A stretch of 64,000 bases of DNA, taken from positions 434,001 to 498,000 of the forward strand of contig JANUWI010000008.1 of assembly GCA_025504975.1 (NCBI GenBank), in the 5' to 3' direction. Source of the stretch: Plenodomus lindquistii (Eukaryota > Ascomycota > Dothideomycetes > Pleosporales > Leptosphaeriaceae). Below are positions 10,694-20,994 of the stretch, in pieces. The notes under the pieces were generated by a model that worked only from the letters and a program-made list of their open reading frames with translations, was not told the DNA's origin and searched no databases. Each line of letters opens with the position of its first letter. Position 1 is the stretch's first letter. The position numbers were made by a program, and so were the translations under genes.

Positions 10694-11777
10694 GATTGTA
10701 TGTGTATGATGCAATTCAGGGAAGGGGGTAAGAGCAGGAGGAAATGCACGTACGAGTTAACCAGGTCCATCCTTCTTATTCAAGCACGCAATCTGGGGTC
10801 TGTGAATAGTATGCTTCACACCCTGGCGCACCTGTACTTCACGGAGGCTTGAGCGTTGAAGTAATTCTGCCACAAAACAGGAGCAAGTGCCCACGTTGAA
10901 CAATTCAATTGGACAAACACAAATGTTGTGGAGGGTTATGTATGCGCGGGCTGCAGCTGTTTGTGGGTTGGTGTGTCGTTTCGTGGTGTACAGCTTTTGG
11001 CGCGAAAGATTGAGGCGCGTTTGGCTTAGGGTGCCTGTACAGTGACTCAATGAGGGGTATTGCTCCACGTGGAATGAGCCAATGGCTGCTGCTACAACAA
11101 CGGGAGATTATGAACTTAGCGATGTGGAAGTCCTGGGATAGTCATGCAATTGTGGCAGCTAGTATGGCATGGTATAGATTCTAATGTTGGTGGCCGATTT
11201 GCGGCTTCAAAGTTTGAGGGGTGACGTCCAATCATCAAAGAACGCTGATGGTGATGCCCCGCGATCCTGCGCTTCCGAGTGCCGCATGAGGGCGGTCACA
11301 GAAGGCAGTGATCCGTGCTCTTTCATCGGAAGCCTCCGACGAACCTTCAGATTTCGATCTAGCCTCATCTTGAATCTCGGGGTCGTGTTGCATGGTCGAT
11401 GTTGGGAACCCGAAGATTTTGGTCATAAGCTTGTGCAATCTCATGAAGATCGACCAAGAAACATTCGGTATCTTCAAACTTTCACGAGAGCAACGTAAAA
11501 AGGCGTACAAAGTCTGAAGTGTAACAAATCCACAAAGTCTTTAGTTCAGATGTTCAGTCGGTATTCATGCCCAAAAGTGCTAAGCGTTGAACCACGCAGC
11601 ACGAATCTAGACCACTACACCCCAGCAACGCCGATACTGTCCGTCCTGACTCGAGTGTGAGGACCTGACGTCTTTTGGTGGGGAATATGGGGGACATTCT
11701 GGATTGTTGGACGTGATTGTTGTCACATCCAACATAACTCTCATTATTTACTACATATTTCTGCACTTTTTCATCAA
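10694..11777. other. HIS1 promoter and spacer to the tRNA gene
   Basis: About 1.1 kb without a supported gene. It includes a TGACTCA site at 11043-11049. Frames of about 100 codons exist on both strands (10757-11068 and 11184-11510), but they begin without ATG or have no domain. Confidence 0.5.
11043..11049. promoter_or_regulatory. Gcn4/CPC1-type site (TGACTCA)
   Basis: A perfect palindromic TGACTCA lies 350 bp upstream of the HIS1 start. Gcn4 (yeast) and CPC1/CpcA (filamentous fungi) bind this motif to induce amino-acid synthesis genes under starvation, and HIS1 is a classic target. A 7-bp site can arise by chance, so the link is inference from its place. Confidence 0.55.
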
Positions 11778-11848
11778 GCATTCTTGGTCCAACGGTAGGA
11801 TAATTGCCTTCCAAGCAATTGGCCCGGGTTCGACTCCCGGAGGATGCA
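11778..11848 (+). tRNA. tRNA-Gly(TCC)
   Basis: A 71-nt cloverleaf without intron. The acceptor stem GCATTCT pairs with AGGATGC (one T-G wobble), the anticodon stem ATTGC/GCAAT holds the loop CTTCCAA with anticodon TCC, and the T arm CCGGG TTCGACT CCCGG is perfect. It reads GGA codons. A run of six T at 11885-11890 downstream could end Pol III transcription. Confidence 0.95.
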
Positions 11849-12453
11849 CAACATCCTTCTCTCGATTGCAACGTTGTGAATTACTTTTTTGCCGTTGTGT
11901 GCGACGTGGTGGTTGACGAAATCGATGTTGGACACCACACGCACCATCTTTTTGGGGTCCAGCACGCTCGTTCCGCCTCTCAGAAACTCCAGAACTCTGT
12001 AGTCTCTTAGCATGTTGTGCGCATCATGCTTTTATCTCATATATTCTGTTGATGAAGAACGCAACACGGGGTTTCGTTTTGCTGACTTGAACAGGTACTC
12101 TCCCAGGTCACACGTACAAGTAATATGAACATTATTCCCAAGCGTTGGGAAGTAGTCACACATGAATGCGAAAAGCAAGGCTTGGTACATCTACTAGAGG
12201 TATCTACCATCCAAATTTCCCATACGCATGCTTACATGCACACAATCTTTGAAGCTTCCGCCCCTAACAACCGACAAGAAGATAAAAACAGCCAAGCAAG
12301 GTGTGAAGTAGAAACCAGTCATGAGAATAGCCTCATGAGAAGTCATGCATCGCTGAGCGTCCAGCCTGCAGCGCATTCGTCACCGGACGCTGCGTCTCAT
12401 GCAGGGCACGACGGGATATAGGGGAGGGCAAGTGAAGACAAGAACAACACGCT
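11849..12453. other. Spacer between tRNA-Gly and eIF3j
   Basis: Contains the probable Pol III stop (T run at 11885-11890) and the 3' flank of eIF3j. No further gene or repeat is supported. Confidence 0.5.
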
Positions 12454-13488
12454 TCACATGAAGTCATCACTGAGTACTCGTTAGTTCAGGCCCATATTTA
12501 GAACATCAATGTCCAACTTACTCGCCAAAGTCATCATCGTAGGCGCTTGTATCAGCCCGGACGCCAGTGTCGCGCGACGCGTTGAGAGTGGTCTTCGTCT
12601 TAGCGGCCTTGGTCTTCTTTCCACCCTTCTCGGCAGCCTTCTCCTCCTTCATCTTCTCGTTGCTGAGGGTAGTCAGACCACTCGCAATCTTCTTGATCTG
12701 CTCACTCGGCAGGTCCTTGGAGATTTGCTTGACAAACTCCTGGAGGAAGAGCGAGTACTGGCCCTTCTTGGAGTTGCCGGCGATCAGCGGTGTAAGTGTC
12801 TCGCGGAGCTTGGTGAACTGATCCTTGGTGTTGGGGTTGAAGATGGAGAGGCTGCTCAGGTCGATGGTTTTGCCGGGGTCAGTCTCGTCGGCGATGGTGA
12901 TGGCCTTGCCGGTCTTCTTCTTGCTGATAGCGAGGTCGCCGAAGAGTTCCTCTGCCTGGGCGCGTGAACCATCGATCTCCTGTTGCCGCAGACGAGCGCG
13001 TCGCTCAGCCTCGTCCTCCTCCTCTGACTCCTCGTTGTCTTCCATCTGCCGCCGGCGAAGGGCAGCCTGCCGGTGCTCTTCCACCCGCTGTGCCTTGGAC
13101 TTGTGGTTGGCCTTTGCCTCTGCTTCGGCCTTTGCTTTGGCCGCCTCCGCCTTCTTGGCCTTTTCGCGCTCAACTTCAGAGTCCTCTGCGGCGTCCCATG
13201 ATTCTAGGACCTGCAACAAGAGTCAGTGCGTGTTGTATATGTTTATGCATGGCGGGGTAAAAAGTTGTGCAAGCGCGGGGCATGGTGGGCTGACGCACAT
13301 CGTCGTCTTCCTCTTCATCGTCGAATTTACTGCGGCGTGCGATGGGTGCAGCCGCTGGGGCCGAGTCGGACGCGCTGCCAGACTCTTCGTCGTCTAGAGT
13401 TGTGCCGGTCAGTATTGTTTGCGACTCGAACATGCGAAAACCCGCCGCCCGATCGCGGACATGACGTACCCCATTTTCCAGGCGCCAT
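12454..13488 (-). CDS. HCR1: Eukaryotic translation initiation factor 3 subunit J
   Basis: Part of the eIF3 complex on the 40S ribosome; in yeast it also helps 20S rRNA processing and ribosome recycling. Four exons (13470-13488, 13299-13393, 12522-13210, 12454-12469) give 272 residues. The start reads MAPGKW|DDEES, the second join restores DDD|VLESWD, and the last, only 16 nt, adds DDDFM to YDDDFG, the typical family end. Without this exon the frame would stop one codon after the donor. The middle is an acidic and then a Lys/Ala/Glu-rich coiled coil, followed by the FNPNTKDQFTKLRE and LTPLI region. Length fits the family. All four junctions have GT-AG ends and matching phase. Confidence 0.93.
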
Positions 13489-14246
13489 GTTGAATTATTC
13501 TCGTGTGCTGAGTCCAAGTGGAAGGAGCAGTAGTGTGTGGGGTGGTGACCGATGCTTTGCAGGCGTTATATAATGTTGGGGCAGATATATTCGTGCGTTG
13601 GCGCAACTCTCCAAGTGGAAACTAGGTTGACATTTGCATTGTCCTCGTGGTTGGGCTCGGTGTTCCGCGGTTTCGCTTCCGATCAAAAAATCACTAGCAT
13701 TTGCTGCCCAATCACGGTTCGCCCTGGCCGCCTTCCCCTTCACACTGCACCCACTTTTCCAACTTTCCATCTTGGCTGCTCCCCATAACCACGATATTGC
13801 TTGAATATGTCCTTTGTATTAAACCGACAGCGGCATTTACCTCATGTACTCCGACGATGCTAAGTTTACATCGCCTCCAACCTCAACACTGGACGCATGT
13901 CAACCTGTGTTACCACCCTAGAGATGAATGCTACGCTAAGCCCATGTATTCCATCCCCGATCAGCTCGACACAATACAATCAATGCAGTAATCAGGGCTT
14001 GCTCTCTTCTGAACTCAAATTTGCTTCATGCCTAGTAAGGATGTCTGGAATGCCACATCTGGCCACTCACCTTTCTGATCACATCGATCATCATTCCGAT
14101 ATAGCAAAGGTAGGTTGAACAATGGGCACATTGACCAAGACGGAGACAATGACCCATTGTATCACCTCGTTATCATTGGTTCATAAGAGTATACATATAC
14201 AAGCACACATGCTTGTCTTACGCATCTATCTCTAATCAGCGTCAAA
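13489..14246. other. Spacer between eIF3j and the first PAN-like gene
   Basis: No gene supported. The right part is the promoter of the gene at 14247 and contains the 21-bp block at 14147-14167, shared with its tandem copy. Confidence 0.5.
14147..14167 (+). promoter_or_regulatory. Promoter block shared by the tandem PAN-like genes (copy 1)
   Basis: CAATGACCCATTGTATCACCT, 80 bp before the ATG of the first gene, recurs with one mismatch at 15976-15996 before the second gene. Part of it (CAATG.CCCATTG) is an imperfect palindrome, so it may be a transcription-factor site kept after duplication. No known factor is assigned. Confidence 0.5.
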
Positions 14247-15865
14247 ATGCAATTCCTTACTGCCACAGTCAGTTTTCTACTCTTCTTCGGCGTCGCTGCC
14301 GTACCCTACACCCCTCACCCTACGTTCTGTGGTATTCGTGGCTACGACTATTACAACAAACCTTATGATGTTCAGCAGGATTCTGTCCCCAGGACATTGA
14401 AGGACTGTAGATTTCAGTGTTTACTTAGGGATCGCTGCATCAGCTACGCTATTGGCAAGAATGCTTGCATCCTCTACGACTATGACACTCTAAAATCCTT
14501 CGTTCCGTACGAGGGAAGTCACTATTTATTCTACGATAGGTCGTGCGACTCGGAGGTTGTCCCGGAACCTGGCCCCAAACCTTGCCCTGGGCCATCCCCT
14601 AACCCAAACCCGCCATCATACCCAGATCCAGTACCTGATCCTGTTTCGACCTCGCGTCCGGCTCCAGAACCGACTGCCGGACCAAGTACGGAGCCAAGTA
14701 CGGAGCCAACTACACAGTCAATTGCACAGCCAACTACACAGCCAACTACACAGCCAACTACACAGCCAACTACACAGTCAACTACACAGCCAACTACACA
14801 GCCAACTACACAGCCAACTACACAGCCAACTACACAGCCAACTACACAACCAATCACACAACCAATCACACAACCAATCACACAACCAACCACACTGCCA
14901 ACCACACTGCCAAACCCCGGGCCGATTTCAGACCCTGACCCGGTCATCCCACCTGTTCCAGGTACCTGCCCTGGACCAGTCGAACCACCCGTATGCCAGG
15001 CCGCTGGTACATTTCCAGGGCTCAGCTGCGGTGCAGACGAAATCACGACATACGGTCACATACAAATCCTGAACCAGTGCACAAACAAAGTCCTTGGATA
15101 CCTCAACAACGAAGCCGACAGTGGCTTATACTTCAAGAATGACATACTGGCAAACGCGATGGTTGTAAAGGCCACTTACACATCGCCGAACTGCATTAAT
15201 CCCACTGGACTTACACTGGAGATCCAAAATGGGATGAACGATGATTGGCCGGAGGCCACATATCTGGGTGGAATCGCAGGCTACATGACAGAAACTGAGA
15301 TGAATCCCGGAAGTTCCGAGTAAGTTGACATGGTTATCTTGATCTCTGTTATACGCATTGAGGTGTTGACTATAGCTTTAGATATGCGTTCATGGGACCC
15401 GTTGGCCTTGGTAGGTGATTCGTTGGCGTTCATTAAGTGAACATCGATATTGACCGTCGTTGCAGTGCCGCCAGACTCACCCCCTACATACGTTACAACT
15501 GGAGGTGGTTTCACGCCCGCCGAGACATCAATGGTAAGTTCCTGATCTCAAACGCGCGCTAGAGTCAAAACGTCTGATATATCTCGCAACAGTGGAAAAT
15601 CAACCTTCAGTGTGGAACGCTCACTGCTACATGGACGAATCCTGACCTTTGTAAGTCAACAAGCTTGAGACCTGGCTCAATATACAGCATTACCAGTATG
15701 CTAACTACCATGCTTGCAGCCCAATTTGGCACTGTTTTCTTCCTCAACTTCGCTGCTTGTGAAGGAGGCTGTCTGTACCAAAGCGGCGACGATCTTGCTT
15801 TCCAGAATGAGTATTCATCTGAACCTATTCAAGTCGTGACTTTGAATTTCGTAGCCTTGACTTGA
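14247..15865 (+). CDS. Secreted protein with apple/PAN-like domain and TTQP repeats, tandem copy 1
   Basis: Five exons (14247-15319, 15382-15410, 15466-15533, 15593-15650, 15720-15865) give 457 residues. A signal peptide of about 18 residues (MQFLTATVSFLLFFGVAAV) precedes a Cys-rich block of about 80 residues (TFCGIRGYDYYNKPYD, then spaced Cys up to YDRSC) that resembles an apple/PAN module. A Pro-rich linker follows, with about 15 copies of TTQP coded by a 12-bp minisatellite. The C-terminal part (LSCGADEITTYGHIQILNQC... WKINLQCGTLTATW...) is conserved with the next gene but unknown to me. The same fold order and identical intron phases in the neighbour show a tandem duplication. It is likely an extracellular or wall-associated protein; ligand unknown. 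Confidence 0.85.
14710..14912 (+). repeat. 12-bp minisatellite in a coding linker
   Basis: Near-perfect tandem copies of ACACAGCCAACT drift to ACACAACCAATC and ACACTGCCAACC at the 3' end. All are in frame and encode (TTQP)n. Copy number should vary between strains. The other frames give equally periodic but meaningless peptides. Confidence 0.9.
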
Positions 15866-15975
15866 TTGGGTTCACCATTGCTTTAAGGAAGGGGGGGAGT
15901 AATTCCCGAAGAGGAACGCGTGGGAATGCTACAAACTCTGAGCACATTCCAGTCTACAAACAATAGACACGGGCA

Positions 15976-15996
15976 CAATGGCCCATTGTATCACCT
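15976..15996 (+). promoter_or_regulatory. Promoter block shared by the tandem PAN-like genes (copy 2)
   Basis: CAATGGCCCATTGTATCACCT, 97 bp before the ATG at 16093, matches 14147-14167 at 20 of 21 positions. A TATAAA box follows at 16017-16022. Confidence 0.5.
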
Positions 15997-16092
15997 GCCA
16001 ATAATGTCTAATCAAGTATAAAGGTACTCATGCTTACCTCCTTGCTAGTTGTGAGGTCGACTGCACTAATTGAATCTCACTGGCACGTTACA

Positions 16093-17717
16093 ATGCATCT
16101 CCCTACCACCGCTGCAATCAGCTCGCTCCTCTTCCTGAGTGCAGCCGCCATCCCCCAATCTTACACCCCCCACCCAACCTTCTGCGGTATCCGAGGCTAC
16201 GACTACATCAACGAACCCTACGACGTGCAGCAAGACTCTACGATCCGCACGCTCGCTGAGTGCCGCTTCCGCTGCCTGCTAACCGAGCGATGTGTCAGCT
16301 ACGCCGTGGGTAAAGGCGCATGTGTCTTCTATGACTACGATACACTTGACAGTTTTGTGCCGTTTGAAGGGAGTCACTACCTCTTCTACGACCGGTCTTG
16401 CGGAGATGAAGACACGCCTGAGGAGCCTGGTTATCCTGGGTGTCCTGCGAATCCTGAGGATCCTGAAGATCCTGATTACCCTGAGGAGCCCGAAGATCCC
16501 GATTACCCTGAGGAGCCCGAGGAGCCCGACTACCCTGAGGAGCCCGAAGAACCCGAACCCTCTCCCATGCCCGAACCCACACCCGATCCAGAATCCATGT
16601 CCATGTCCATGTCCATGACGGCCATGACATCCAGCGCTGCAGAGTCCTCCACCTCCACCTCCACCTCCACATCCACATCCACATCCACATCTGAACCCAC
16701 ACCCACGCCCGACCCCATACTAGACATCTGCATCCTTCCGCTCTCCTGCCCTCCCCCAGGCATAGCCTCAGGCTTCAAATGCGGCACAGACACCAACCTT
16801 ATCGAACTCCTCGGAACCATCCAAATCATTGACGCCTGCACGCAAGAAGTACTAGGCTATGTCAACAACGACCTGTTAACATACCCGTCCTTTATAAACG
16901 ACGATGTGGAAAACGCGTTGGTGGTTAAGGTGCAGTATATGTCGCCAAACTGTACGGATCCAACGGGTCTGGCGCTGGAATTACAAAACGTTATCCCGTC
17001 GGTGATTAACGATGTGATTGATATTCTTCCGCTTGATCCCTTGTTGCAGCTTGGGGGCTACTTTGGGGCTGTTGCGGGGGTGAAGTTGAGTGGTGGTGGG
17101 CTTGGACTTGGACTTGGGCTTGGCGTGGACTTTGAGTATGTGGTTTTTTCTTTCATCCTGGGGGGTTGAGGTAGGGTGGTTGAACCGTGGTAACTGACTA
17201 CGATTTTGCAGTTGTTCGGTGATTACGTCGGTTGGACTGGGTATGTATCCCCTCTCCCTACCACATACCCTCCTGTCGCCCTGCTAATGTTAACGTGAAG
17301 TTCCACCAAACACCCCAGCATTGAACATGACCAACAACATCGGCCTCGCAGAATCCTCAATCGTACGTCTCCCACCATCCCCACCCCGCTCTTCATCCCA
17401 CTCCACTCAAAACTAACCCCATCATACCAGTGGACCCTCGATCTCTCCTGCGGAACTCTAACTCCAACCTGGACAAATAACGATACTAGTACGTTCCCCC
17501 TTCTTTCCCCCCCCCCCTCACCACACCCAAAAAAGCAAAAAAAAAAAATCGAACCTACTAACACACCCACGTAGCCCAATTCAACCCCATCAGCATCCTC
17601 GTGCCCGACGCAAACGGCACAGAAGCGCTCTGGTTGATTAGGGATGAGGACGAGTTTATGAATGTGACGGGTAGGGAGGGTGTGGCTGTGAGGTTGAGGT
17701 TGGAGATTTTTACGTAA
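16093..17717 (+). CDS. Secreted protein with apple/PAN-like domain and acidic linker, tandem copy 2
   Basis: Five exons (16093-17135, 17212-17240, 17301-17362, 17431-17488, 17575-17717) give 444 residues. Intron phases equal those of the upstream copy; exon 2 is 29 nt and exon 4 is 58 nt in both genes. The signal peptide (MHLPTTAAISSLLFLSAAAIP) and Cys block (TFCGIRGYDYINEPYD... YDRSC) align closely with copy 1. The linker is different: repeats of EEPEDPDYP, then SMSMSM and (ST)n. The C-terminal part is conserved (FKCGTDTNLIELLGTIQII, WTLDLSCGTLTPTW). The start at 16093 is preferred over an in-frame ATG at 16030 because it gives a clean signal peptide. The intron 3 acceptor (GTGAAG) is weak. 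Confidence 0.83.
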
Positions 17718-18394
17718 ATGGGGGGTGGATGGATGGATGGAGAGGAGGGGAGGGGCTTTGGGGGTGGGTTGATAGTAAGGGGGTGGTGGTGGAAGAGGGT
17801 GTGAGGGTCTTGTAGGATTTTTTTTTGGTGTCTTGGGTTGGAAGGGAGAGAGAGAGAGAGAGAGTTTAGTTGGCTTATGAGTCATGTTTGTTAGAAGGGG
17901 GGATAGATAGATAGATAGTATGTGATTGGCACACACCCTTGGCACTGTTGAAGTGCTGGAGCTGCGGTTCATGATGAATGTTGTGTTCCCTTTGAAATGT
18001 AGGTTGGGAAATTGAAATGTGCAAGAGCAATGAGAGTAAAACTCGGACGACGAAACAGTCTAGAGAGAAATTACCATTAGACTCCCAAGCCATTGATCGC
18101 CCAAAAGGAAAGCAACGGGTGTTGAATATATACATTGAAGCCCATCCCTACACATTGTCTAATTATCTTCATCCGAGCCAGGGAGTTTATCCTGTGCTTC
18201 CAATCACTTCTCAAAACAATATACTACCTGATGTAGAGTATACACCTCTTGAACTAGGAAAAAGAAACGTGCAAAAACTCAAGACTGCGCCCTTCCAGAA
18301 GAGCGCCCTACTGTTGAAACCCCCCCCCCCCGGCGTAGGAAAGAAGAAACAGAACATCAAACACGGCGAATGGACAAAAAAAAAGATGGATTCT
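17718..18394. other. 3'-3' spacer with simple repeats
   Basis: Lies between the second PAN-like gene and the end of ERG12. It contains short GGAT repeats near 17730, a (GA)n run at about 17846-17864 and (GATA)n at about 17902-17918. No gene is supported; an open frame on + (18017-18661) runs antisense into ERG12. Confidence 0.6.
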
Positions 18395-19992
18395 CTACCG
18401 ATCCACGCCCTGCCACGGTCTCCAAAACTTCCACCCTTCTCTCACCTCACTCATCCCCTGTCGTCTCGAACTCGCTACACCAACAAGTCTTTCAATCCCA
18501 ACATTACCCTCAGCCTGCATAAACTTTTCTTGATCAATTTCCTCGCCGCCCTCCTCTTCATTGCCATTGTGCAGAACAGCAGGCCACAATACACCCACGC
18601 CATCACCCGCAAGCGTCGTTTCGAACTTCTCAAAGCCTTCGTTTTCGAGCTTGACTTCTAGCGAGTCGAGGATTTTGTATTTGAGTTTTGTTCCGTTGGA
18701 GATGATGGAGGCGCCGCAGTCGACGTCTGCTTCGGACGAGGCGTCGGAGTCGTCGGATGTGTCGTGGTGGCCGTTGGTAAGTCCCGGGGGCTGGGGCTTG
18801 AGAATGGTGATTGCACAACCTCCTCCACCCGCGCCCGTGAGCTTGGTCCATCCAATGCCCGTGTGATCGATGAGTTCGCGGATGCGCTCGAGTTTGGGAT
18901 GCGAGACGCCTAGCGAGACTAATAGGCCGTGGTTTATGGTTACGAGTTCACCGAGGAACTTGAGTGAGGCGTGGGATGTGGGGTCGAAGTCCGGCGATGT
19001 CAGCAATTTGTGTGCGGACTCTGTGACTAGGCCGATGGCGTTGAGGATGTTTTCTGTGAGAGCGGGGTGGACATTTCGCAGGTGCGCTACTTTGGCGACT
19101 TCAGTGGCTGTGCTGCGTGATTGGCGGGTGTTGACGAGGAGGAGAGGGAGTTCAGGGAAGCTGTGTATTGGGACAACGAGAGGGGGTTTGCCTTCTCTCC
19201 GTTGGAAGAGAAGCGCCTTGCCGCCTGATGAGACTGTATTGTCAACGCCCGAGGGGTTGCCGTGTATGCACATTTCGCCAACAAAGGACCAGCGGTTGAT
19301 GCGCTCGATGTTGAGTTCGCACTCTTGGGGAGGCTGGTCTTGGTGAGGACCGCTGAGTGCACGTATCTGCAGGAGCAGCGCCGTGCTGAGACAGACTGAG
19401 ATGCTGGCGCTGCTGCCGAGGCCTGCGCCGATTGGGATTGTGGACCGTAGCGTGTAGACGCATGGCGGTACTTTGCGCGACGCAAGCGAGAGGAAGAGGT
19501 AGAGGAAGGAACACGCCGAGGCGTGGTGGATCTTGCGTATCGACTCGGGGGCTTTTGGCGACACTTTGTCGATGAAGGGCTGTATGGCGGCGATGAGGTC
19601 GGGGTCGAGTGAGGTGACCGAGTCGTAGTAGTACTTCTTCTTGCCGGGCTGGGTAAAAGTGTCCCATGGGAGATCGTCGATGTTCCATGTGTGTTCCATT
19701 TGTATGTCGGGAAAGCGCAGCTTGACAGTGCGGTTTGATTTGGAGAAGAAGGAAACGTGCAGGTAGGAGCGGAGGGAGATGGCGGCGGCGATGGCAGCCT
19801 GCAATTTGTTAGCATTGGCACGGCTGGCAGTCTTGTTTCGTTATGTCGTGCCTTTCCATGGACCACCGCATGCTCGCCGTAGACTATGACTTTGCCTGGC
19901 GCCGAGACCATAAAGGGCGGCATCATGGGCGTCGACTGCTTCCTGAGCATGGCAGGCGCGCCGTTCCGCGATGGCAGCGTCGCCGAGGACAT
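18395..19992 (-). CDS. ERG12: Mevalonate kinase
   Basis: Phosphorylates mevalonate in the sterol/isoprenoid pathway, in the cytosol. Exons 19852-19992 and 18395-19798 give 514 residues. Exon 1 carries the substrate motif SAPGKVIVYGEHAVVHGK. Exon 2 holds the GHMP ATP loop PIGAGLGSSASISVCLSTALL, the CIHGNPSGVDN block and the C-terminal glycine loop KLTGAGGGGCAITIL. The join K|AAIAAAISLRSYL is as in other fungi. The 53-nt intron starts with GC (AAG|GCACGA) and ends TTGCAG, with a CTAAC branch site, so it is a GC-AG intron. The start is the ATG at 19992; an upstream extension begins with TTG. An acidic insertion near the C-terminus (SDDSDASSEADVD) is probably disordered. Confidence 0.95.
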
Positions 19993-20994
19993 TTCGACGG
20001 CCAATTGCGCGGGGGACGGGTCTATGGGCGAGGATTCGGGAGTCTGGGTGCTATGCGACGAGAGGGCGTGTGGCTGGATGCTGGCTACGAGGATGTCAGC
20101 CGTGACCCTGAGATGTGCAATGGAGAGGGCATGGCCTCACATGGGCCGTCGGGTGTCTTTGTCTGCAAGCTGCTGTTTGCCGCCGTACCAGAAGAAGACA
20201 CGCCAAATCAGCGAATTGGAGATTGTGCGTCGAGTGCGGCGTCAGGAGGCGTCGTGATTCGAGTGGGATTAATGTTGGGCGCGCGAGGTCATACTACATG
20301 GACTAAACCCCCAGCGGCCCCAGCGGCGTGCTAGCCTTCAGCTCCGCATGCAAGGAACACGCGCGGAACCAACATCCCTGCTTCTGGAACCTCACGAGTC
20401 ACTGCCCTATGGCTGCATCGCCGTTTCCCATCGTTGATCCTCGGCAGCCTCGTCCCCATTTCAGGCCCTTCCATTCAATCATTCGCGCAATCCCAACATT
20501 TCACCCTTCTGCATAGTCGCTGTGGGATTCTCTTTGTGCTGACGACAATGCCAACAATCTTACCCGTCGGTGACCGACTCGATGCACCTCTTTACCGATT
20601 CGTCGGTATTCAGCCGGGGGTGCCCTTCCAGCTGATTACCCTGCATTGTTTCTTGGCACCTTTTCCACGCATCCCCATCACCATGTACCACACCGTACCG
20701 TCGTAATCTGCAGCCAATCACTCGTCAGCCTGTAGCCATGACAGAGAGCTAATGCGTGGGCACCCTCTCTCGTTTCCCTCGGACCATTCGGGCCACTGGC
20801 ATAGCCACAACCCCAACGTCAGTGCAGGTAAGCTACATGGGATGCTGAAATGGAAATGATATGTAATCGAGGTGTACTCTACTACCGAATAGCGTGCTTC
20901 CGAAAAGTCAATGTAAATTCTAAACAAATGCCTCGTAGTGATTAATCATATTCCCAGACGCCTCGCTATGCACCTTGACCATATCTCACCAACG
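19993..20994. other. ERG12 promoter and 3' flank of PXR1
   Basis: About 1 kb with no supported gene. Frames of 60-90 codons on + start without ATG or are antisense to ERG12. Confidence 0.5.

Noticed and set aside
14531..15072. 171-codon frames on both strands with (CVVG)n or (HSQL)n repeats
   Set aside because: They are the other frames of the TTQP minisatellite of the real gene; periodic DNA keeps all frames open.
16030..16092. 21-residue N-terminal extension of the second PAN-like gene
   Set aside because: The ATG at 16093 gives a clean signal peptide that aligns with the tandem copy; the extension has no counterpart there.
17223..17972. 249-codon minus-strand frame
   Set aside because: Antisense to the last exons of the second PAN-like gene and to simple repeats.
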